This document shows positions 7,669-14,173 of a stretch of DNA of 14,173 bases, in pieces (position 1 is the stretch's first letter; each line of letters opens with the position of its first letter). The position numbers and the translations under genes are program-made. The notes below the pieces were generated by a model that was not told the origin of the DNA, made no database searches, and saw nothing but the letters and a program-made list of their open reading frames with translations. This DNA comes from CAYTLW01 sp964438735 (GTDB taxonomy: Bacteria > Myxococcota_A > UBA9042): the NCBI GenBank assembly GCA_964438735.1, contig CAYTLW010000168.1, positions 1-14,173 of the forward strand, read 5' to 3'.

Positions 7669-10442
7669 TTCAGGGTCCCCCCGATGATGCTGTTGCCGCC
7701 CTTGCGGGTGACCTTCTTGGGATCGATGGCGATGCCCGTACCCGGTGGCAGCCCCTTCATCGACGCGCTCAAATCGACCACGGGCAGCGGGAAGGAGCCC
7801 AGCGCCTTGCCGCCGATGGCTTTCATCAAGCCGTCCACCAGGCTGCCGGCGATGAGCTTCTCGATGGCCGCTTCCGAGGCCACCAGCTCGTCCTGCTTGA
7901 CGATCACCTCGGTCTCCACCGACTTCACCTTGGTCAGCGCGATGGCCACCTCGCCCTTGGTGGCGGTGAGCTTGGTATCGGCCACGAAGGTCAGCCAGAG
8001 CACCACGTCCATCTGCGCGCCCAGCACCTCGAGGCTGGCGTCGACGCGGAAGTCGCCGATGAACGCTTCGAGCACGCCCTTGGCGTTGCAGTCATCCAGG
8101 GTCGGCGCCAGGAGCGCGGTGGTCTTCAGCTTCAGGTTCTTGGCCCCGATGGCCGCCAGGTCGACGTTGCCCAGCATCGCCTTGGGTACCGGGAACTCCA
8201 GCAGCCCGCCGACCCAGAGCGCATAGAGCAGCTCGTTCAAGGCGTCGTCGGCCAGCGAAAGCTCGAGCGGGAACTCCTTGAGGATCAGGAGTTTTTGTGC
8301 CGCCTTGCCGCAGCCGATGCGACCCGGCACGCCCAGGTTGTTCACCGAATTCGCCTTCTTGCTGTACACGCCCGCACGCAGCTTGAAGACGCCACCGTCG
8401 GGCTTGAAGGTCACCGTCGAGAAGTCGGTAATCAGCTTGGCTTTGACCTTGCCGCCCGAGCCGTCGAGCTTGTCCACGTCCATGTCCACGCTCACCGCCA
8501 GCGCGCTCAGGGCACTCTGAAGCGCCGGCCCGATCTGCGCGGCGATGGACTTCTGGAACTGCTTCTCCAGCTCCTTGGTATAGCTGCCCAGGATCCAGTT
8601 GACGATGGGGTTGAGCAGCCCGCCGAGTCCGGACAACTTGATCTTCAGGTCGTTGATCTTGACCGTGACGCTCTTGAGCTCGACCACCAGGGCGTGGTTG
8701 ACCACCTTGGGCGCCACCGCGGCGTTGATGGTGATGTTCTTGATGGTCATGGTGCCGTTGGAGGTCGCCCACCAGAACAGCACCTTGTACTTGGCCTTGA
8801 CGTTGCCCTTGACGTTGGGGATCACCGCTTTCATCAGCAGGCCGCCGTCGATGGGCTCCAGAGAGACCTTGGCCTTGCCGTACTTCAAGTTGGAGATGGT
8901 CACCTCGGCGTTGGACGACTTGTAGGCGGGTTTGGGCAGCATGTCCTCGATCTTCATGTTCTGCATGTAGAGTTCGAAGATGGTCGCCAGGTCGTTGGGC
9001 GGCAGGGAGTGGTCGCCGTCGTCGATGACCTCTTTGCCCAGGAAGTAGGCCAGCCCCGGGTCGACCATGCCGCTCTTGGGTTGGCTCAGCTGCGGCTTGT
9101 AGAACTTCGTCGACCACAGGTAGGCCTGAACCCGCTTGCGCTTGCTGCCCATGCTGTCCTGGGCTTTGAAGAGCAGCTGGTTGCCGCCCGGCTTGCTGGT
9201 CCGGGTCACGGCGAAGCTGCCGTTTTGGGCCAGCTTCACCTTGGCGCCGTTGAGGGTGAACGAGGTGATCGGTCCAGCGCCGCTGCTGACGGTGCCCTTG
9301 ACGGTGACCTTGGGGGTCTTCTGCTTGATGGTCGCGCCGCGCGGCGGGTAGGTGATGACGATCTGCGGCCGGCATTTGTTGCTGATAATCAGGGTATTGC
9401 TGCAGCCCTTCTTCGGGTCGCAGGCGTCGGCGGTGCAGGCGTTGCCGTCATCGCAGGAGATCTTGAGCCCGGCGCAACTGCCGCCGCCACAGACGTCGTC
9501 CTTGGTGCACTTGCTGGCGTCGTCACAGGGCTCTTCGTTGTTGGTATTGGTGCAGCCGGTGGCCGGCAGGCAGGCGTCATCGGTGCAGAGATTGTCGTCG
9601 CCGCAGTCGGGTTTATCTTCGCCCGCGATGCAGGCGCTGTCGGCGCATTTATCGCCCAGCGTGCACTTGCTGTTGTCACTGCAGGGCAGGGTGTTGGCCA
9701 CGTGGCTGACGCCGGTCTTGGGCGCGCAGGCGTCGTCGGTGCATGGGTTGCCGTCGTCGACGGGCACCGCCTTGCCCAGGCACGCGCCCTGGGTACAGGT
9801 GTCACTGGTGGTGCACTTGCTCGCGTCGTCGCAAGGCTTGCTGTTGAAGTCATAGACGCAGCCCTTCTTCGGGTCGCAGCTGTCGTCGGTGCAGACGTTG
9901 TCATCGGGGCAGAGGTCGGCGATGGAGTCGTGGCCGCAGCCGGTGGCCGGCTTGCACCAGTCGATGGTGCAGACATCGGCATCGTCGCAGTCCACCGCCG
10001 TGACCTGGTCGCACAAGCCTGCAGCGCAGTGGTCTTCGGCGGTGCACTTGTCCTGGTCGTCGCAGGCGGCGGTGTTGGCGGCGTACTGGCAGCCGGTGTC
10101 GGGCGCGCAACTGTCGTCGGTGCACGGATTGTCGTCGTTGCAGACCACGGGTTTGCCGGCCTTGCAGGCGCCTTCGCTGCAGGCGTCGTCGACGCTACAC
10201 AGCGTCGCCAGGGTGCAGGTCACCTCGTTGGCCGGGTGCACGCACTCGCCCTTGTCNNNNNNNNNNNNNNNNNNNNNNNNNNNNNNNNNNNNNNNNNNNN
10301 NNNNNNNNNNNNNNNNNNNNNNNNNNNNNNNNNNNNNNNNNNNNNNNNNNNNNNNNTCCACGCCGTCGCTGTAACCGCAGCCGGCCAGCAGCACCACCAG
10401 GAAGAAGCAGTTCAACCTCATAAGACGAGCCGCAGGGAACAT
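7665..10442 (-). CDS. Cys-module lipoprotein with Ig-like and BPI/TULIP-like domains (contains assembly gap)
   Basis: 925 residues as written, but residues 29-62 fall in a 100-N gap of unknown true length. Residues 1-22 are a lipoprotein signal ending in the perfect lipobox LAGC (Cys22), with Gly at +2, consistent with outer-membrane sorting. A Cys-module stalk runs from before residue 70 to about 357. Residues 358-444 resemble a bacterial Ig-like domain (ITYPPRGA start, TLNGAKVKL, NGSFAVT). Residues 460-925 resemble the two-barrel BPI/LBP/CETP lipid-binding fold: PGLAYFLGK, AEVTISNLKYG, LEPIDGGLLMKA, then an amphipathic helix region at 609-650, and in the second half LIAGSLVDGLMKAI followed by SFPLPVVDL. 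The length of this part matches BPI (about 456). ATG 10442 has GGAGAGG five bases upstream; ATG 10421 is an alternative. It is the second gene of the operon. Binding of lipid or lipopolysaccharide is inferred only. Confidence 0.88.
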   Translation of the reverse strand: MFPAARLMRLNCFFLVVLLAGCGYSDGVXXXXXXXXXXXXXXXXXXXXXXXXXXXXXXXXXXDKGECVHPANEVTCTLATLCSVDDACSEGACKAGKPVVCNDDNPCTDDSCAPDTGCQYAANTAACDDQDKCTAEDHCAAGLCDQVTAVDCDDADVCTIDWCKPATGCGHDSIADLCPDDNVCTDDSCDPKKGCVYDFNSKPCDDASKCTTSDTCTQGACLGKAVPVDDGNPCTDDACAPKTGVSHVANTLPCSDNSKCTLGDKCADSACIAGEDKPDCGDDNLCTDDACLPATGCTNTNNEEPCDDASKCTKDDVCGGGSCAGLKISCDDGNACTADACDPKKGCSNTLIISNKCRPQIVITYPPRGATIKQKTPKVTVKGTVSSGAGPITSFTLNGAKVKLAQNGSFAVTRTSKPGGNQLLFKAQDSMGSKRKRVQAYLWSTKFYKPQLSQPKSGMVDPGLAYFLGKEVIDDGDHSLPPNDLATIFELYMQNMKIEDMLPKPAYKSSNAEVTISNLKYGKAKVSLEPIDGGLLMKAVIPNVKGNVKAKYKVLFWWATSNGTMTIKNITINAAVAPKVVNHALVVELKSVTVKINDLKIKLSGLGGLLNPIVNWILGSYTKELEKQFQKSIAAQIGPALQSALSALAVSVDMDVDKLDGSGGKVKAKLITDFSTVTFKPDGGVFKLRAGVYSKKANSVNNLGVPGRIGCGKAAQKLLILKEFPLELSLADDALNELLYALWVGGLLEFPVPKAMLGNVDLAAIGAKNLKLKTTALLAPTLDDCNAKGVLEAFIGDFRVDASLEVLGAQMDVVLWLTFVADTKLTATKGEVAIALTKVKSVETEVIVKQDELVASEAAIEKLIAGSLVDGLMKAIGGKALGSFPLPVVDLSASMKGLPPGTGIAIDPKKVTRKGGNSIIGGTLK
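9387..10256 (-). repeat. disulfide-module stalk of the second operon protein
   Basis: Modules start at residues 101, 127, 152, 178, 204, 228, 254, 280, 306 and 330, alternating between a type ending in GC and a type ending in GxC. At 152/178 two modules of the same type are joined directly. The module at 228 lacks two cysteines. The repeat runs into the sequence gap on its N-terminal side, so its true length is unknown. Confidence 0.85.
10257..10356. other. assembly gap of 100 N
   Basis: Exactly 100 unknown bases, the usual placeholder for a gap of unknown size. It lies inside the N-terminal linker and stalk of the second operon gene. The flanks are in one reading frame as written, which may be chance. 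Confidence 0.98.
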
Positions 10443-10446
10443 GGGC

Positions 10447-10454
10447 ACCTCTCC
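10447..10454 (-). promoter_or_regulatory. ribosome binding site for the second operon gene
   Basis: The minus strand reads GGAGAGGT, with GGAGAGG ending five bases before ATG 10442. It supports a separate start here rather than reading through from further upstream. The 74-bp gap to the previous stop shows no clear promoter or terminator. Confidence 0.6.
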
Positions 10455-10516
10455 AATGGGGTCAGCAGGGTAACGGTCCAGCAGTCGTCGGGCAACGCGA
10501 AGAGCCGGCCGATGCC

Positions 10517-13500
10517 CTATTTCAGGCTGACCGCGCAACGGAAGCCGATGTCCCAGCCGCCCTTTTCGACCTGCATCCACCTGCGCTTGGCGCTGTACTG
10601 GTGACCCGGCCCATCGACCCACGACCCGCCGCGCACCACGACCCCAGGGCCATCTGAGGGCCCTTTGGGGTTCTTGGCCGGCGACTTGCCGTAGTAGTCG
10701 TCGCCGTAGATGTCGCCGGTCCACTCGGCCACATTGCCGGCCATGTCCAGCGCGCCATAGGGGCTCGCTCCCTTCGGTTTGCTGCCCACCTTTGCGGTGC
10801 TGCCAGCGCTGCAGCCGGCGGTCAACACGCCGCCGGGCTGATGTACGGCCAGCGTGCAGTCCGGTGCGGCCTTGCCCCAGGAATGCCGCCGCATGCCGGC
10901 CTTGCAGAACATGCCCTCGACGGTCTCACAGCCGCCACGGGCCGCCTTTTCCCACTCCGCTTCGGTCGGTAGGCGCTGCTTCTTCCAGGCGCAATAGCTG
11001 GTCAGGTAGATGAAGGGAATGCCATTCATCGGGTGGTCGCCGCGTCCCGGGGCGCCCCAGTTGAAGCGCTTGTCAGCGGCGTGGGTGTATTCCTTCGGCG
11101 GCGGCGTGCACTGGTTGCTCTTGTTGACGCATTCGGCGTACTCGTCGACCGTGACCTCTTTGCGGCCGATGGCGTATTTATCCAGCGTCACCTTGTGCAA
11201 TGGCACCTCGTCGCCCGCACACTTGACGCCCTTGGCGGACTCGGGATTGCAACCCATCCAGAAGTCGCCGGCGGGCACCACGACCATATTCTTGGGCGCC
11301 TCCCGGGCGCAGACATCGGAGCAGCCGTCGCCGTTCTTTGTATTGCCGTCATCGCATTGTTCGCCGGCTTCGAGAGCGCCATTGCCGCAGGTGGGCACGT
11401 AGATGGGCGCTCGGCCGTATACCAGCAGTCGATTCTCGCCCGTGCCCGGCTTGCCCGTGTTCAGGCCCAGCGACAGGCCGAAGCCCAGGTGGTGGCTGCC
11501 GTCTTTTTCCAGCTCCGTCTCCGGATGCCATTCGTTGGGACCGGTATGCCCGGCGGCCGCGCCCAGCACGTCGTCGGGGCAGCCCTTATCCCCGGGGATT
11601 CGCCACATCGGCCCGAAGGTCTCGGCGCCCCACCAGTTCGGACTGCCGTAGCAAGGGTCGTTCTTGTCCTCGATGGTCACCTCGCCGATGGACTCGCCGC
11701 TGAAGTAGAGCTTCGTGCTGCACAACGCCTTGGGTTTGCCGGGCGCCGAGGTCGAGAGCGTGCCCTTCGTCATGGCGTGGCCCTTGTCCAGCTTCCAGCA
11801 CTTGGGGCCGTTGGGCTGCAGCATCCGCTGGCCGAAAGAGCGCTTGCCATTGCCGGCGTCGTGATAGGACGCCCAGACCTTGGACGGTGCGTGTACCACC
11901 AGCACATCCTTCATGGGCGAGCTGTGCAACGCCGGGCTCTTGAAGTCCTTGGCCGGGGCATTCGGCGCGCCAAAGACCTTCGGATCGCTGCCCCACAGGT
12001 GCATATCCTCGTGGGTCCAGGTCTGCTGATTGTCGTCGCTGACCACCGCCAGCAGGATCCAACCGCCGCCGTCCTGGTCCATCTCGCAGTGCACGTCGAA
12101 GGGCGCACCCGGCCCACCGCCATCGGGATCGATCTTGAAGGTGCCGGTCTTGGCCTGCGCGTTATCCTTGAGCACGTCCAGGCAGGACGATGGCGCGGCG
12201 ACGAACTTGCACTCGGCGGTGCAGCCATCGCCACCCTTGGGACCCGTATCGCATTGCTCGCCCGGGTCGAGCTTCTTGTCGCCGCAGGTGTCCAGACCGC
12301 CCGATTCGCACTTGCCCTTGTCGCAGAACTTCTTGTCGCCACACGGGGTCTCGTCGGCGACCGGGTCGAAGATGCAGCCCTTGGGCCCCTTGCAGCTGTC
12401 CTTGGTGCAGGGATTGCTATCGTCGCAGACCTTGGCCGTCTTCTTGCCGCATTGACCGTCGCTGCACTTGCCATCGACCGTGCACGGGTCGCCGTCATCG
12501 CAGCTCTTGACCGGCCCCGCGTTGCAGGCGCCCTTGTCGCACTTGTCGCCCTCGGTGCAGGCATCCTTGTCGTCGCATTTGGCGTCCTGCATGGCCGCAG
12601 CGGCGAACTGGCAGCTGCCATCGGCGGCCTTGCAGCTGTCCTTGGTGCAGACGTTGCCGTCATCGCAGGTCTTGGCGGCTCCAGCGACGCATTTGCCGGC
12701 CTTGCAGGCATCGTTTTCGGTGCAGGCGCTGCCGTCGGCATCGCAGCCGCCGGCGCTGGCCTGGTGTAGGCAACCCTTGCCCTTGTCGCAGCTGTCGGCG
12801 GTGCAGCCGTTGCCGTCATTGCAGTCGACCTTGGCGCCGGGCGCACAGACGCCCGATGAGCACACGTCGCCCTTGGTGCAGGCGTCGCCATCATCGCAAT
12901 CGGACTTGTTGGGCAGATGGGTACAGCCCTTGGCGGGGGCGCAGCCGTCGTCGGTGCAAGCCTTGCCATCGTCGCAGTTCACCTTGCTGCCGGCGGTGCA
13001 GGTTCCCTGGGCGCAGACCTCATCCTTGGTGCAGGCGTTGCCGTCATCGCAACTCGCCTTGTTCGACGTGTACACGCAGCCCTTGGCGGGGTCGCAGCTG
13101 TCGTCGGTGCATGGCTTGTTGTCGTTGCACAGGACCTTGGCGCCGGGTTTGCAGCTTCCCTTGGCGCAGGTGTCGGGCTTGCTGCAGGCGTCGCCATCGT
13201 CGCAGGGCGCGCTGTTGTTGGTATGCGTGCAGCCTTTGGCCAGGTCGCAGCCGTCGTCTGTGCAGCCATTCTTGTCGTCACAGTCGACCGCGACGCCCGG
13301 CTTGCAGGCGCCCGCCGCGCAGGACTCGCCCTTGGTGCAGGCGTTGTTGTCGTCGCAAAGGGCGCTGTTGTTGGCGTGCTGACAGCCCTTGGCCTTGTCA
13401 CAGCCGTCATCGGTGCATGGATTGCCGTCGTTGCAGTCGGTCTTGGCGCCGGGAAGGCAGGCTCCGGCCTTGCAGACATCGCCCTGGGTGCAGGCGTCGC

Positions 13501-14044
13501 CATCGTCGCACTTGGCGGTGGTGGGCGTGTGCTGGCAGCCCTTGGCGGCGTCGCACACATCTTCGGTACAGGGCTTGTCGTCGTCGCAGGAGATGGTTTT
13601 GCCGGCAGCGCAGGCGCCCTTGCTGCAGGTGTCGTCCTTGGTGCATACGCTGCCATCATCGCAGGGACCCGCCACCGGATCGTGGTCGCAGCCTTTGGCT
13701 ATCGAGCAGGTATCGTTGGTGCAGCTGTTGCCGTCGTCGCAGGCTTTGACAGCGGCAGCGTTGCAGACCGGCGGACCCGTATCCGGCTGGCTGGCGGCAT
13801 CTGCACCGGCGTCTGGGGATGCATCCGGGGTCGTGTCCGGGTCCGTGACCGTGTCGGTGTCCGTGACCGAGTCCGAGACGGTGTCCGGGTCCGTGACCGT
13901 GTCCGCGACCGTGTCCGTGACCGTGTCCGCGACCGTGTCCGCGACCGTGTCCGCGACCGTGTCCGGGTCCGCGACCGTGTCTGCGACCGTGTCCGGGTCC
14001 GTGACCGTGTCCACCTCCGGGGGTGATGAGATATCACCCCCGTC
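10517..14044 (-). CDS. large Cys-module protein with fibrinogen-like, DUF4215 and FGE-fold domains (5' end missing)
   Basis: At least 1,175 residues; the true start and any signal peptide lie beyond a corrupted GC-only tract. Numbering here takes the GTG at 14014 as 1, but the frame continues naturally upstream to 14044, so that GTG is a Val in the linker. Order: DTV/DTP repeat linker (1-80); Cys-module stalk (92-575); a DUF4215-like motif (577-602); a fibrinogen/intelectin-like domain (606-870) with CLDVLK, CEMDQDGGGWILL and WRIPG; a second DUF4215 motif CGNG...GEQCDDGN (876-902); and an FGE/SUMF1-fold domain (908-1163) with VPAGDFWMG, RLPTEAEWEKAARG, MAGNVAEW, RGGSW and GFRC. The catalytic cysteines of true formylglycine-generating enzymes are replaced by Asp1134 and Gln1139, so it is more likely a binding module than a sulfatase activator. 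It is the first gene of the minus-strand operon; probably secreted or surface-bound, with carbohydrate or partner binding inferred. Confidence 0.9.
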   Translation of the reverse strand, partial: DGGDISSPPEVDTVTDPDTVADTVADPDTVADTVADTVADTVTDTVADTVTDPDTVSDSVTDTDTVTDPDTTPDASPDAGADAASQPDTGPPVCNAAAVKACDDGNSCTNDTCSIAKGCDHDPVAGPCDDGSVCTKDDTCSKGACAAGKTISCDDDKPCTEDVCDAAKGCQHTPTTAKCDDGDACTQGDVCKAGACLPGAKTDCNDGNPCTDDGCDKAKGCQHANNSALCDDNNACTKGESCAAGACKPGVAVDCDDKNGCTDDGCDLAKGCTHTNNSAPCDDGDACSKPDTCAKGSCKPGAKVLCNDNKPCTDDSCDPAKGCVYTSNKASCDDGNACTKDEVCAQGTCTAGSKVNCDDGKACTDDGCAPAKGCTHLPNKSDCDDGDACTKGDVCSSGVCAPGAKVDCNDGNGCTADSCDKGKGCLHQASAGGCDADGSACTENDACKAGKCVAGAAKTCDDGNVCTKDSCKAADGSCQFAAAAMQDAKCDDKDACTEGDKCDKGACNAGPVKSCDDGDPCTVDGKCSDGQCGKKTAKVCDDSNPCTKDSCKGPKGCIFDPVADETPCGDKKFCDKGKCESGGLDTCGDKKLDPGEQCDTGPKGGDGCTAECKFVAAPSSCLDVLKDNAQAKTGTFKIDPDGGGPGAPFDVHCEMDQDGGGWILLAVVSDDNQQTWTHEDMHLWGSDPKVFGAPNAPAKDFKSPALHSSPMKDVLVVHAPSKVWASYHDAGNGKRSFGQRMLQPNGPKCWKLDKGHAMTKGTLSTSAPGKPKALCSTKLYFSGESIGEVTIEDKNDPCYGSPNWWGAETFGPMWRIPGDKGCPDDVLGAAAGHTGPNEWHPETELEKDGSHHLGFGLSLGLNTGKPGTGENRLLVYGRAPIYVPTCGNGALEAGEQCDDGNTKNGDGCSDVCAREAPKNMVVVPAGDFWMGCNPESAKGVKCAGDEVPLHKVTLDKYAIGRKEVTVDEYAECVNKSNQCTPPPKEYTHAADKRFNWGAPGRGDHPMNGIPFIYLTSYCAWKKQRLPTEAEWEKAARGGCETVEGMFCKAGMRRHSWGKAAPDCTLAVHQPGGVLTAGCSAGSTAKVGSKPKGASPYGALDMAGNVAEWTGDIYGDDYYGKSPAKNPKGPSDGPGVVVRGGSWVDGPGHQYSAKRRWMQVEKGGWDIGFRCAVSLK
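12299..13741 (-). repeat. 153-bp period disulfide-module array
   Basis: Module starts at residues 92, 143, 194, 245, 296, 347, 398 and 450 (type ending in KGC.H) alternate with starts at 118, 169, 220, 271, 322, 373 and 424 (type ending in GxC). The pair repeats every 51 residues (153 bp), six times exactly and then once as 52. Past residue 450 the array becomes irregular and shorter. Confidence 0.9.
13835..14014 (-). repeat. low-complexity DTV linker, 12-bp repeat
   Basis: On the plus strand the unit GACCGTGTCCGC and close variants repeat, giving DTVA, DTVT and DPDT steps in the protein. It is an acidic, probably extended spacer between the membrane end and the stalk. Codon use varies little between copies, suggesting recent slippage or expansion. 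Confidence 0.85.
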
Positions 14045-14173
14045 GGGGGGGGGCGGGGGGGGGGCGCGGCGCCGCCGCCGCCCCCCCGGCGCCCCCCCCG
14101 CGCCCCGCCCCCCGGGGGGGGGGCCGCGGCCGCCCCGGAGTCGGTCTCGTAGTCGGGCCAGACGCGCTTGAGC
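14045..14173. other. G/C-only tract and unassigned contig end
   Basis: Bases 14044-14138 contain only G and C, with long homopolymers, which looks like sequencing or assembly error. Bases 14139-14173 return to normal composition; on the minus strand one frame reads plausibly (LKRVWPDYETDS) but it is out of frame with the gene downstream. No feature can be supported here. Confidence 0.7.

Noticed and set aside
5945..7687. 580-residue open frame on the plus strand with Ser/Gln/Pro repeats
   Set aside because: Its repeating LPSSQ-type pattern is the reverse complement of the CDDGN codons on the minus strand; there is no independent signal for a gene.
8295..10604. 769-residue open frame on the plus strand
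   Set aside because: It is antisense to the Cys-module lipoprotein, crosses the N gap, and consists of Val/Ala/Gly/Asp runs that mirror the repeat codons. GC-rich coding DNA with few stops explains it.
10443..10724. N-terminal extension of the second operon protein up to 10724
   Set aside because: It would overlap the FGE-fold end of the previous gene; a good ribosome site and a lipoprotein signal support the start at 10442.
10526..11293. Active sulfatase-activating enzyme
   Set aside because: The two catalytic cysteines are absent and no sulfatase gene is in the window.
12299..13741. CRISPR-like regular spacing of similar short sequences
   Set aside because: The repeats are imperfect, in frame, and encode conserved cysteines at a 51-residue period; spacers are also related to each other.
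12917..14026. 369-residue plus-strand open frame with regular Val/Ala/Gly repeats
   Set aside because: Antisense shadow of the 153-bp module array and the DTV linker.

Overview
The window is GC-rich DNA that looks like it comes from a myxobacterium-like member of the Myxococcota (former Deltaproteobacteria). The main reason is a set of three large secreted proteins built from CDDGxxCTxDxC disulfide modules, with Asp/Thr/Ala/Pro-rich linkers and DUF4215-type repeats, which is a typical surface-protein style of that phylum. A run of exactly 100 N (10257-10356) and a 95-base stretch made only of G and C near the right end mark it as a draft, possibly metagenomic, assembly. No RNA genes, insertion sequences, CRISPR arrays or phage genes were seen.

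Left part (98-4522, all minus strand): a GTG-started 415-residue protein with a degenerate receiver-like domain and an Arg/Ser-rich tail, then a TauE/SafE-type anion permease, then a 730-residue polytopic membrane protein that may be a GT-C-type glycosyltransferase. The last two are 41 bp apart and probably co-transcribed. Diverging from this group is a plus-strand membrane-bound M48 zinc metalloprotease (4694-5620).

Right part (5626 to about 14044, all minus strand): three consecutive genes that look like one operon. Transcription order is (1) a protein of more than 1,170 residues with a DTV-repeat linker, a long Cys-module stalk, a fibrinogen-like domain, a DUF4215 motif and an FGE/SUMF1-fold domain without the catalytic cysteines; (2) a lipoprotein with the same stalk, an Ig-like domain and a roughly 465-residue C-terminal region that resembles the animal BPI/LBP (TULIP) lipid-binding fold; (3) a lipoprotein with the same stalk and an unassigned C-terminal head ending in a calcium-loop-like motif. 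Genes 2 and 3 overlap by ATGA, so they are probably translationally coupled.

The most interesting signals are the three-gene set of stalk proteins with different heads (lectin-like, lipid-binding-like, unknown), the BPI-like head, a paired loss of two cysteines that suggests the disulfide connectivity of the module, and a strict 17-residue periodicity of RRxS motifs in the tail of the receiver-like protein. All functional assignments rest on reading the sequence by eye; no search was run.
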